Positions 1 to 5,412 are shown, counted from the stretch's first letter. The stretch: 5,448 nt of DNA from Armatimonadota bacterium (GCA_012841485.1 DUUU01000609.1:1-5448); one strand, 5' to 3'. A program made the numbers and translations. Notes: generated by a model not told the origin, from the sequence alone.

Positions 1-2
1 CC

Positions 3-410
3 GCGCCCGTGGAGTGGGTGCTCCCCAAAGGGGGCGTCCGTCTCTGGAGCACCGCGCCGGCGCCAGAGCGCTACTTCGCCGAAGGCATGGGCCAGCCTCC
101 CTCCGAGGCGATCCCCCTTCTTCTGGACCGCAAGCGCGGCACCACGGCCCTGTTTGCGTCCGTGATCGAGCCCTACCGCGGCCAGCCGGCGATCCGCGGC
201 GTTCGCGCTCTGGAGGTGACCATCGCTGGCAAGCCTGCCGCGCCTGAGAGCGCCCTTGCCCTGGAGATCGACCGTGGGGAGGAAAAGGACGTGATCCTGC
301 TGGCACCAGGCATTCAGGGCGAGAAATCGGCAGCGGGCGTGCGAACGGCAAAGCAGGCGGCGCTCGTCGTGCTCAGCGGCACGCGAGAGATCCTGCGCGA
401 GGAGAAGTAG
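3..410 (+). CDS. C-terminal part of a heparinase II/III-like polysaccharide lyase (5' end outside window)
   Basis: The reading frame is open from the left edge and ends with TAG at 408-410, so only about 135 C-terminal residues are visible. A GTG at 9-11 is in frame, but the frame continues upstream with no stop and no ribosome site can be judged, so I treat the gene as truncated by the window. The visible part has alternating beta-strand-like segments. The stretch YFAEGMGQPP, then IPLLLDRKRGTTALFASVIEPYRGQP followed in the next line by a strand ending ALEVTIAG, resembles the C-terminal beta-sandwich of heparinase II/III-family lyases, where an R-x-G-x-x-x-x-F-x-x-V-x-E-P-Y pattern recurs. 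Such enzymes cleave acidic polysaccharides by beta-elimination, usually in the periplasm or outside the cell. The catalytic alpha/alpha toroid, any signal peptide and the substrate cannot be seen. Another carbohydrate-active enzyme with a similar C-terminal sandwich is the main alternative. The assignment rests on recalled family patterns only. Confidence 0.6.
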   Translation, partial: APVEWVLPKGGVRLWSTAPAPERYFAEGMGQPPSEAIPLLLDRKRGTTALFASVIEPYRGQPAIRGVRALEVTIAGKPAAPESALALEIDRGEEKDVILLAPGIQGEKSAAGVRTAKQAALVVLSGTREILREEK

Positions 411-509
411 CGAGTGCTCGCTTTCTGATAGAGAATCATCGGCGTGGATACTGCGGATGAGGGGGGCACGGCCGCGGATAGGCGAGTGAGGCCTCTTCGG
501 GCTCCGATA

Positions 510-543
510 CCCTGGCCCGGGGTTTCCGAAGCCCGGGCCAGGG
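510..543 (+). other. Strong GC-rich hairpin, 12-bp perfect stem
   Basis: CCCTGGCCCGGG at 510-521 is exactly complementary to CCCGGGCCAGGG at 532-543, leaving a 10-base loop at 522-531. It begins 100 bases after the stop codon of the lyase gene and lies 77 bases before the -35 box of the dehydrogenase promoter. No T-run follows on either side, so it is not a classical intrinsic terminator. It could still stop or protect the 3' end of the upstream transcript, or be part of the repeat element. The matching place in the other repeat copy has lost the perfect second arm. Confidence 0.6.
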
Positions 544-619
544 GCCTGTCACCCCACCGGAGATACCTCAAGAAGGCGTCTGCCTGCCAGGCCCTCGCTG
601 CGCGAGTTGCTCCTCCCTA

Positions 620-648
620 TTCCCAAGGAGGCAAACGTCTGCTATAAT
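620..648 (+). promoter_or_regulatory. Sigma70-type promoter of the dehydrogenase gene, extended -10
   Basis: The -10 box TATAAT (643-648) is a perfect consensus and is preceded directly by TGC (640-642), an extended -10. The -35 candidate TTCCCA (620-625) matches TTGACA at 4 of 6 positions with the optimal 17-base spacer. Transcription would start near 655, giving a leader of about 33 bases before the GTG start at 688. This also argues against an upstream start at TTG 607, which would precede the promoter. Confidence 0.75.
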
Positions 649-674
649 GGGTCAAAGTTCTCAGCAGAAGTGAT

Positions 675-680
675 AGGAGA
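675..680 (+). promoter_or_regulatory. Ribosome binding site deciding the dehydrogenase start
   Basis: AGGAGA ends 7 bases before the GTG at 688. It supports a GTG start and removes 27 residues that a longer frame from TTG 607 would add upstream of the promoter start site. Confidence 0.7.
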
Positions 681-687
681 GCAGATC

Positions 688-1698
688 GTGAAAGCGGCAC
701 GGCTGTACGGTCCGCGGGACCTGCGCGTGGAAGAGGTTCCCGTGCCCCGATTGAGACCGGAAGAGGTGCTGGTGCGCGTGCGCGCCACGGCCATCTGCGC
801 TTCGGATTGGCGGCTCTACACCGAGGGGCATGCCGGCGGGGTGCCTCTGCCCCATCCGATCATCCAGGGGCATGAGTTCGCCGGCGAGATTGCCGCCCTC
901 GGGGAGGGGACCGCCGGACCACCGATAGGCACCCGCGTCGCCGTCGAGCCAAGTTGGCACTGCGGCACGTGCGACCTATGCCAGGCGGGTCGTACCAACA
1001 TCTGCCGAAACGTCGTCTTCCCCAGCTTCCCACCCCGCGACGGCGCTTTAGCCGAGTACATCGCGTGTCCCGCATTCAGCGTCTGCCCCCTACCAGAGAA
1101 CGTCTCCGACATCGCGGGCGCCCTGACAGAGCCGCTTGGGGTCGCGCTGCACGCCGTGCGCCTGGCCCGCCTCGACCCCAACGAGCAGGTGGTACTCCTG
1201 GGCGCCGGGGCGATTGGCATCTGCACGCTCCTTGTGCTGCGCGCTCACGGCGCGGGCCGGGTAGCAGTGGCCGAACCGGTTGCCGGCCGCCAGGAATGGC
1301 CCCGCCGCTTGGGAGCCACGCCAATAGCGGCGTCCGCTCGCGAACTCCTGGATGCGGGCTTCGAAGCAGATCTCGTCTTTGAATGCTCGGGCGACAATGC
1401 GGCCTTCGAGCAGGCGCTTCGCCTTGCGCGGCCCGGAGGCCGGGTGCTGGTCGTGGGCATCCCTCAGCCCGAGCGCGTCTTCTTCGACATGTCGATTGCG
1501 CGCCGACGCGAACTCGCGGTGCTCTTCACACGCCGCTCGTGCAATACGTTGACCGAAGCGGTCGCAATGGTTGCAGGCGGAAAGGCGGATCTGTCGCCGG
1601 TCTCCGTGCGCACCTTTCCACTGGAGCAAGCTCGCGCCGCGATGGAGATGACCGGCTCCCGGCCAGGGGATGCCTTGCGCGCGGTCGTGCTGCCGTAA
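688..1698 (+). CDS. Zinc-dependent medium-chain alcohol/polyol dehydrogenase
   Basis: A 336-residue cytosolic NAD(P)-dependent dehydrogenase of the medium-chain (MDR) zinc family, of normal length, close to sorbitol/threonine-type dehydrogenases. The catalytic zinc ligands are visible: Cys37 (in AICASDW), His62-Glu63 (in GHEFAGE) and Glu148 (in TEPLGVALHA). Cys92, Cys95, Cys98 and Cys106 form the structural zinc lobe. The Rossmann nucleotide site is GAGAIG at 172-177, and Glu196 at the end of the second strand (VAVAEP) suggests NAD rather than NADP. Residues 201-210 (RQEWPRRLGA) place Trp-Pro where Leu-Ala is common in the family, in the helix after the cofactor acidic residue. The family oxidises secondary alcohols, polyols or sugars to ketones. 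The actual substrate cannot be read from the sequence. The preceding lyase-like gene hints at carbohydrate catabolism, but the two are separated by 277 bases and this gene has its own promoter. Start chosen at GTG 688 from AGGAGA at 675-680. Confidence 0.93.
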   Translation: MKAARLYGPRDLRVEEVPVPRLRPEEVLVRVRATAICASDWRLYTEGHAGGVPLPHPIIQGHEFAGEIAALGEGTAGPPIGTRVAVEPSWHCGTCDLCQAGRTNICRNVVFPSFPPRDGALAEYIACPAFSVCPLPENVSDIAGALTEPLGVALHAVRLARLDPNEQVVLLGAGAIGICTLLVLRAHGAGRVAVAEPVAGRQEWPRRLGATPIAASARELLDAGFEADLVFECSGDNAAFEQALRLARPGGRVLVVGIPQPERVFFDMSIARRRELAVLFTRRSCNTLTEAVAMVAGGKADLSPVSVRTFPLEQARAAMEMTGSRPGDALRAVVLP

Positions 1699-1729
1699 CG
1701 CCGGTCTTGATACCGGGGGCTGTGGACCA

Positions 1730-1789
1730 CACCGTTCTGAGACAATCCATCCACTGATTGGCGATATGGGCCTTCGCCGACCAACGGTG
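1730..1789 (+). other. Inverted repeat in the dehydrogenase-phosphatase spacer
   Basis: CACCGTT (1730-1736) is complementary to AACGGTG (1783-1789), enclosing 46 bases that contain a smaller stem GGCGA (1760-1764) / TCGCC (1774-1778). No T-run follows, so it is at best a factor-assisted 3' end signal for the dehydrogenase transcript or an operator-like site. Stems this short could also arise by chance in GC-rich DNA. The rest of the 1699-1904 spacer shows only a 5-bp stem right after the stop codon (CCGGT 1701-1705 with ACCGG 1712-1716). Confidence 0.25.
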
Positions 1790-1802
1790 TTAGGATCCTC
1801 CC

Positions 1803-1831
1803 TTGCATGGGCACGATGCGTACAACATAAA
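1803..1831 (+). promoter_or_regulatory. Weak candidate promoter for the phosphatase gene
   Basis: TTGCAT (1803-1808) and CATAAA (1826-1831) are 17 bases apart and match the sigma70 boxes at only 3 of 6 and 4 of 6 positions. If used, transcription would begin near 1838, just at the foot of the hairpin at 1838-1862. Another possible -10 is TAGGAT (1791-1796), preceded by TGT, but it has no recognisable -35. The two promoters elsewhere in the window are far better, so this gene may use an alternative sigma factor or read-through. Confidence 0.25.
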
Positions 1832-1837
1832 CTCTGA

Positions 1838-1862
1838 GGGAGCATGGCGTGGGCTTGCTCCC
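1838..1862 (+). other. Leader hairpin upstream of the phosphatase gene
   Basis: GGGAGCA (1838-1844) pairs perfectly with TGCTCCC (1856-1862), with an 11-base loop. It ends 42 bases before the ATG at 1905. It could sit at the 5' end of the leader and influence stability or translation. It also favours a start downstream of it, since an extended reading frame from TTG 1803 would run through it. Confidence 0.4.
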
Positions 1863-1890
1863 GAGCGGGATGCGGAGCCCTTTCCACGTG

Positions 1891-1896
1891 AAAGGA
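1891..1896 (+). promoter_or_regulatory. Ribosome binding site of the phosphatase gene
   Basis: AAAGGA lies 8 bases before ATG 1905 and decides the start. The 34 extra residues of the longer in-frame version from TTG 1803 look unlike any domain and begin only 12 residues' worth of bases before the leader hairpin. Confidence 0.6.
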
Positions 1897-1904
1897 ACGA
1901 CCGA

Positions 1905-3590
1905 ATGCAGGCGCCGATCTTGAGAGCGCTGCCCGAACTGCAGACGAAAGCACCAAGACCCAAGGTGCTCGCCGCCGACGACAATGTCGGCCTCGCGGAG
2001 ATCTGGTCCTTCGTCCTGGAAGACGCGGGGTGCGATGTCACCATCGCGGACAGCGGAGGCGGCGCGCTGGCGGCCGTTGCACGCGAGGCGTACGACATCG
2101 CCGTCCTCGATCTTCAGATGCCGGACCTCTCGGGGCTGGAGGTGTTCACCGCCATCCAGGCCGATAACGCCGATGTACAGGGGATCATCATCACCGGCCA
2201 CGCCTCGATGGAGTCGGCAATGGATGCGGTGAACCGAGGCGTGTTTGGCTACCTGGTCAAGCCGGTCACGCCGGATGCGCTCCGAGTGATGGTCGAGCGC
2301 GCTCTGGAACGGCGACGCCTCACTGTGGAGAACCGGGCCATGCTCTCCCACCTGAGCGCGCTCCAGCAGGTGCTCGATAGCGCCCTCAAGGCCGTAGGCG
2401 TCGCGGATGCCTTCCAGAGTATCTCGCAGGTCATGGTCGACGCCATGGGGGTGGATCAGGTAACGCTCATCCTCCTGGATGAGCAGGGCAACCTGGTGAC
2501 AACGGCCGCCTATCCGGTAGAAGCAGAGATCTATGAGGGCCCGCGCCTCCGACCTGGCGAGGGTTTCTCCGGGCGTGTCTTCGCGGAGCGCCAGCCGCTG
2601 CAGATCCGGGATATTCGCGATTCCTCGGTTCGCAGCGAGATCCTCCGTTCGATGGGGATACGCTCGTTGGTGGGCGTGCCTCTTCTCTCTGGTGGCAAGC
2701 CGATCGGCGTACTCCACGTGGGCACTCGCCGCACCCGCGTCTTCGATGATTCGGAGATCCGCCTGCTCCTCTCCATCTCCGAGCGGATCGGCCTGGCCGT
2801 GGAGAAGGAGCGCCTGCTCTTGGAGCGGGAAGCGCATCGACGCGAACTGGAGGTGGCCTACCAGCGCGAGCGGCGCATCGCCGAGACTCTGCAGCGCTCC
2901 TTCCTGCCCACCGTGGACGTGGGCGTTCCCGGCATCGCCGTCGCGCACCTCTATCAACCCGCGCTTTCCGAGGCCGAGGTCGGCGGCGACTTCTATGACA
3001 TCATTGAGCTTGGCAGCGGGATTCTTGGCCTGGTGATGGGCGACATCTCGGGGAAGGGCCTCGACGCCGCGGTCTACACCGCACTCACCAAATACACGAT
3101 CCGCAGCTATGCCCTGGAAGACCCCGACCCTGGCCGGGTGATGGGCCTCCTAAGCGAGGCGTTCATGCGCCAGGCGAACCCCGAGATCTTCACGACGCTC
3201 TTCTACGGCGTCCTCGATGTTCAGAGGCAGTGCATCGCCTACGTCAATGCCGGGCACGAGCCTCCCATCCTCTCTCGCGCTTCCACCGGGGAGATAGAGC
3301 GGGTTTGCTCTACCGGACCGCTCGCCGGAGTCATCCCCGATCCCGGCTACCAGACGCAAGAGATCCCCTTCCACTGTGGCGACCTGCTGCTCCTTTACAC
3401 CGACGGCGCGACCGATGCCTCCCACGACGGCACCTGGCTGGGCATCGAGGGTCTCGAGCATCTCCTGCGAACGCGCATGCAGACCGATGTCCAAGATACG
3501 CTCAATGCCATCTGGAACGGCATCGGCGAGTTCGCGCACGGGAAACTGCGCGATGATGTCGCCTTGATGCTGGTACGCGCCTGCGGGTAG
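1905..3590 (+). CDS. Response regulator with receiver, GAF and SpoIIE-type PP2C serine phosphatase domains
   Basis: A 561-residue soluble signalling protein. Residues about 19-135 form a CheY-like receiver: acidic pair Asp25-Asp26, phospho-acceptor Asp69 (LDLQMPDLSG), Thr97 (IIITGHAS) and Lys119 (LVKP) are all present, so phosphorylation by a histidine kinase is expected. Residues about 155-300 look like a GAF sensor domain (GEGFSGRV, GIRSLVGVPL, GVLHVG). A charged, coiled-coil-like linker (about 300-330) leads to a PP2C/SpoIIE phosphatase at about 331-560, with LQRSFLP (329-335), EVGGDFYD (358-365), MGDISGKG (378-385), YVNAGHEPP (446-454), LLYTDGATDA (496-505) and DDVALMLVR (550-558). The metal-binding aspartates 362, 380, 500 and 550/551 are kept, so it should be active. 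Family knowledge: such RsbU-like enzymes dephosphorylate a STAS anti-anti-sigma protein and so free a sigma factor or another switch. No STAS, anti-sigma kinase or histidine kinase gene is in the window, so the partner is unknown. Start at ATG 1905. Confidence 0.93.
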   Translation: MQAPILRALPELQTKAPRPKVLAADDNVGLAEIWSFVLEDAGCDVTIADSGGGALAAVAREAYDIAVLDLQMPDLSGLEVFTAIQADNADVQGIIITGHASMESAMDAVNRGVFGYLVKPVTPDALRVMVERALERRRLTVENRAMLSHLSALQQVLDSALKAVGVADAFQSISQVMVDAMGVDQVTLILLDEQGNLVTTAAYPVEAEIYEGPRLRPGEGFSGRVFAERQPLQIRDIRDSSVRSEILRSMGIRSLVGVPLLSGGKPIGVLHVGTRRTRVFDDSEIRLLLSISERIGLAVEKERLLLEREAHRRELEVAYQRERRIAETLQRSFLPTVDVGVPGIAVAHLYQPALSEAEVGGDFYDIIELGSGILGLVMGDISGKGLDAAVYTALTKYTIRSYALEDPDPGRVMGLLSEAFMRQANPEIFTTLFYGVLDVQRQCIAYVNAGHEPPILSRASTGEIERVCSTGPLAGVIPDPGYQTQEIPFHCGDLLLLYTDGATDASHDGTWLGIEGLEHLLRTRMQTDVQDTLNAIWNGIGEFAHGKLRDDVALMLVRACG

Positions 3591-3708
3591 CCGCGCGAAA
3601 AGTGCTCGGGCAAGCAGGGATCTCCGACAGCGGCGTCCGTGGGAGTCCAACGCTGGTCTGGAGGCCGGCGATGCTCGTGTTTGGGTCTCTTGGAGGATGC
3701 GGGTGCCC
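3591..3708. other. Non-coding start of the long spacer after the phosphatase gene
   Basis: I see no gene here. Open frames that cross it have low-complexity, Arg/Gly-rich translations with no recognisable domain and look like by-products of GC-rich DNA. No intrinsic terminator with a T-run follows the phosphatase stop. A short stem GGATGC (3695-3700) / GCGTCC (3710-3715, with one G-T pair) overlaps the start of the repeat copy that follows. Confidence 0.5.
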
Positions 3709-3755
3709 GGCGTCCATACCACGGATGGGGGGAAGGACGCGGATGGGAATGCGCG

Positions 3756-3782
3756 GGCGACTCGGCTCGGCAGTGCGTCGCC
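3756..3782 (+). other. Hairpin within the spacer
   Basis: GGCGAC (3756-3761) pairs with GTCGCC (3777-3782) around a 15-base loop. It lies in the part of copy 2 that copy 1 lacks and directly precedes the larger structure at 3785-3862. Confidence 0.35.
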
Positions 3783-3784
3783 TT

Positions 3785-3862
3785 TGGAAACGAGGCATGG
3801 CCACCTGCGTGGCCCTCTCGGAGGGCCATGGGAAGGTCCGATATTCCAGCCCGAGGTTTCCA
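3785..3862 (+). other. Structured region with three mutually exclusive hairpin arms
   Basis: TGGAAAC (3785-3791) is complementary to GTTTCCA (3856-3862) and encloses three arms. Arm A (CATGGCCAC, 3796-3804) can pair with arm B (GTGGCC, 3809-3814). Arm B extended (3808-3817) can pair with arm C (GAGGGCCATG, 3821-3830) in a 10-bp stem with one G-T pair and a 3-base loop. Arm A (CATGGCC) can also pair with arm C (GGCCATG). Only one of these can form at a time. The region lies upstream of the promoter at 3954, so it would not be in that transcript. It could be in a read-through transcript from the phosphatase gene, an independent small RNA, or just DNA. Confidence 0.4.
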
Positions 3863-3953
3863 TACCCCAGGGGCGGGGGCCCTCTGCCTAGCCGAGGGAA
3901 TCTCAAGAGGAAGTCTCTCCTTAGATCCTGGCTAGATTCCGGCGATATGGGTG

Positions 3954-3982
3954 TTTACAACTGCACGCTGTTATGCTAGAAT
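3954..3982 (+). promoter_or_regulatory. Sigma70-type promoter of the CorC-like gene, extended -10
   Basis: TTTACA (3954-3959, 5 of 6 to consensus) and TAGAAT (3977-3982, 5 of 6) are separated by 17 bases, and TGC (3974-3976) supplies an extended -10. Transcription would start near 3989, leaving a leader of about 62-68 bases. The TGC plus -10 arrangement is the same as at the dehydrogenase promoter. Confidence 0.75.
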
Positions 3983-4040
3983 AAATCGGGTCCTACCTCC
4001 GCTACCCGGTTCAGGATCGGGCTTTCGTGTCCGGAGCGTC

Positions 4041-4044
4041 AGGA
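4041..4044 (+). promoter_or_regulatory. Probable ribosome binding site of the CorC-like gene
   Basis: AGGA lies 6 bases before GTG 4051 and 12 bases before ATG 4057, both in frame. A second AGGA (4013-4016) lies 10 bases before GTG 4027, also in frame. The first supports a start at 4051 or 4057. The choice affects at most 10 residues. Confidence 0.4.
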
Positions 4045-4056
4045 TTCCGAGTGTGT

Positions 4057-5412
4057 ATGGACGACTCACAACATATCCTAAGCGTCAGTGCTATTCTGGT
4101 GCGATTGGCGGCAGTAGCAGCGCTGGTCGCCATGAACGCGTTCTTCGTCGCCGCCGAATTCGCTCTCGTCAGCGTGCGCCAAAGCCGCATGGAGGAGCTT
4201 GTTTCTCGCGGCAACATCCTGGCCCGTGTCGTCCTGAAAGCCACCAACAATCTGGACCGCTACATCGCGGGCACCCAACTTGGAATCACGCTCGCGAGTT
4301 TGGGCTTGGGCTGGGTCGGGGAATCCACGCTGTCGGCTCTGCTCATTCCCGTACTACAGCGCGCGGGCGTCGTGCATGCAGAGGGCGCCGCCCATCAAAT
4401 CTCCATCACTCTCGCCTTTCTCACCATCACCTTTCTCCACGTGGTCCTGGGAGAGCTCGTGCCGAAGTCCGTGGCGTTGCTCTATCCCGAAACGACGGCC
4501 CTTTGGATCAGCAAGCCGATGCAGGTAATCGTTGGCTTGATGTCTCCCTTCATCTGGGCGCTCAACGGCACCGGGAACCTCTTCGTGCGTCTCCTGGGCA
4601 TGAAGGAGCCGCCGCCGCACCATCAGCTGCACACGGTGGACGAGCTCAAGATCCTGGTCGATGCCAGCCACAAGGGCGGCATGCTGGATGAGACGGAGCG
4701 CGAGCTTCTGCAACGTGTGTTCCGCTTCAGCGACGTGACGACCCGGCAGGTCATGGTCCATCGCACGCAGGTCAAGGGCGTGCCCGTGGATATCACCTAT
4801 GATGAGCTGGCGCAAGTGGTTGAGGAGAGCCCCTTCACGCGCATCCCGGTCTATGAGGGCAGCATCGATAACATCATCGGGGTGCTCCACTTGAAGGATC
4901 TCTTCCGACACGCTCGCAAGGCCGGGCCCGATTTCTGCCCCCGGAGCGTGATGCACAAGCCACTCTTCGTGCCAGAGACACTCTCGGTAGAGTTGCTCCT
5001 GAACGAGTTCAAGCAGAACCGCACTCAGATGGCTGTGGTGCTCGATGAGTTCGGCGGCACCGCCGGCCTCGTCACGCTGAAGGATGTGCTCGACGAGATT
5101 GTCGGCCACATCCAGGAAGAGTACGAGGAAGACGAGCCGGATATCGTCGAGGGCGAAGACGGCACCATCTGGCTCCAGGGCCATGTCCGCATCGATGACC
5201 TCAACGCCAAGTTCGACCTGGCGCTTGAGGAGCCGGATGCGGACACCGTCGGCGGCCTGGTCATGACTCGTCTGGGGCGCATGCCGCTCGTGGGCGATGT
5301 GGTAGAGGAGAATGGCGCGCGCTTCCGCGTGGAAGCCGTCCACGGCCTGCGCATCAGCCGGGTGGCGATGCAGCTCGCGCAGCCCGCCGCCCATCGCAAC
5401 GGCGAGCTTTGA
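4057..5412 (+). CDS. HlyC/CorC-family membrane protein (CNNM/DUF21, two CBS domains, CorC_HlyC domain)
   Basis: A 451-residue inner-membrane protein with the full architecture of its family. The N-terminal CNNM/DUF21 domain (about 1-190) has hydrophobic segments near 12-36, 74-104, 114-136 and 150-172, with the family motifs NAFFVAAEFALVSVRQSR (27-44), GTQLGITLASLGLGW (72-86) and GELVPKSVA (132-140). A first CBS domain (about 228-285) contains VMVHRTQVKGV and FTRIPVYEGSIDNIIGVLHL. A second (about 297-350) contains AVVLDEFGGTAGLVTLKDVL. The C-terminal CorC_HlyC domain (about 365-440) includes DADTVGGLV and RFRV. Relatives are linked to magnesium or cobalt efflux and resistance, with CBS domains binding adenine nucleotides; many are still labelled hemolysin on historical grounds only. 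The ion handled here cannot be read off. The gene is monocistronic within the window, with its own promoter at 3954-3982. In-frame GTG 4051 or GTG 4027 are alternative starts adding 2 or 10 residues. No truncation or frameshift. Confidence 0.93.
   Translation: MDDSQHILSVSAILVRLAAVAALVAMNAFFVAAEFALVSVRQSRMEELVSRGNILARVVLKATNNLDRYIAGTQLGITLASLGLGWVGESTLSALLIPVLQRAGVVHAEGAAHQISITLAFLTITFLHVVLGELVPKSVALLYPETTALWISKPMQVIVGLMSPFIWALNGTGNLFVRLLGMKEPPPHHQLHTVDELKILVDASHKGGMLDETERELLQRVFRFSDVTTRQVMVHRTQVKGVPVDITYDELAQVVEESPFTRIPVYEGSIDNIIGVLHLKDLFRHARKAGPDFCPRSVMHKPLFVPETLSVELLLNEFKQNRTQMAVVLDEFGGTAGLVTLKDVLDEIVGHIQEEYEEDEPDIVEGEDGTIWLQGHVRIDDLNAKFDLALEEPDADTVGGLVMTRLGRMPLVGDVVEENGARFRVEAVHGLRISRVAMQLAQPAAHRNGEL

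Larger units (their letters stand above)
441..648 (+). repeat. Intergenic repeat copy 1 (partner at 3709-3982), ending in the dehydrogenase promoter
   Basis: This spacer shares collinear blocks with 3709-3982. The blocks are GGCGTnnATAC (441-451 and 3709-3719), CGGATG (453-458 and 3722-3727), GCGGATRGG (474-482 and 3739-3747), a block at 503-527 matching 3837-3861 at 20 of 25 ungapped positions (starts TCCGATA, ends GGTTTCC), and CTCAAGA (567-573 and 3902-3908) followed by GTCT. The distance from CTCAAGA to the -10 box is 76 bases here and 75 in the other copy. This copy lacks about 66 bases present in the other one between the second and third groups of blocks. A weaker match (TGCTCG at 415-420 and 3672-3677) may extend the repeat upstream, almost to the preceding stop codon. 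No open frame in it looks like a gene. Confidence 0.55.
3709..3982 (+). repeat. Intergenic repeat copy 2 (partner at 441-648), ending in the CorC-like gene promoter
   Basis: This is the second copy of the collinear blocks described for 441-648: GGCGTCCATAC (3709-3719), two CGGATGGG boxes (3722-3729 and 3740-3747), the 25-base block 3837-3861, and CTCAAGA (3902-3908) with GTCT (3913-3916). The -35 and -10 boxes then follow at the same spacing as in copy 1. It is about 66 bases longer, the extra part being a hairpin-rich insert near 3750-3835. It covers most of the 466-base spacer between the phosphatase and CorC-like genes. No protein-coding frame in it is convincing. Confidence 0.55.

Noticed and set aside
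607..687. N-terminal extension of the dehydrogenase from TTG 607
   Set aside because: It overlaps the promoter (620-648), lacks a fitting ribosome site, and family members begin at the MKAARLYGP-type sequence encoded from 688.
1803..1904. 34-residue N-terminal extension of the phosphatase from TTG 1803
   Set aside because: ATG 1905 has a well-placed AAAGGA, and the extension crosses a 7-bp hairpin and has no domain-like content.
1464..2957. 497-residue open frame on the - strand across the dehydrogenase end and the phosphatase
   Set aside because: It is antisense to two well-supported genes, its translation shows no recognisable domain, and long antisense frames are common in GC-rich coding DNA.
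3150..3863. 237-residue - strand frame spanning the phosphatase end and the spacer
   Set aside because: About two thirds is antisense to the phosphatase domain and the remainder is low-complexity. No ribosome site or promoter was recognised for it.
3602..3979. 125-residue + strand frame in the long spacer
   Set aside because: Its translation is Gly/Arg-rich without a domain, it runs through the hairpins and the promoter at 3954-3982, and it overlaps repeat blocks that are out of frame between copies (different indels), which argues against coding.
3591..4056. Known riboswitch (M-box, ykoY, c-di-AMP or cobalamin type) before the CorC-like gene
   Set aside because: I could not match any consensus core of these classes, and the structured part lies upstream of the best promoter.
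4354..5394. 346-residue open frame on the - strand across the CorC-like gene
   Set aside because: It mirrors a complete conserved gene, is His/Asp/Glu-rich with no domain, and is explained by codon bias of the + strand gene.
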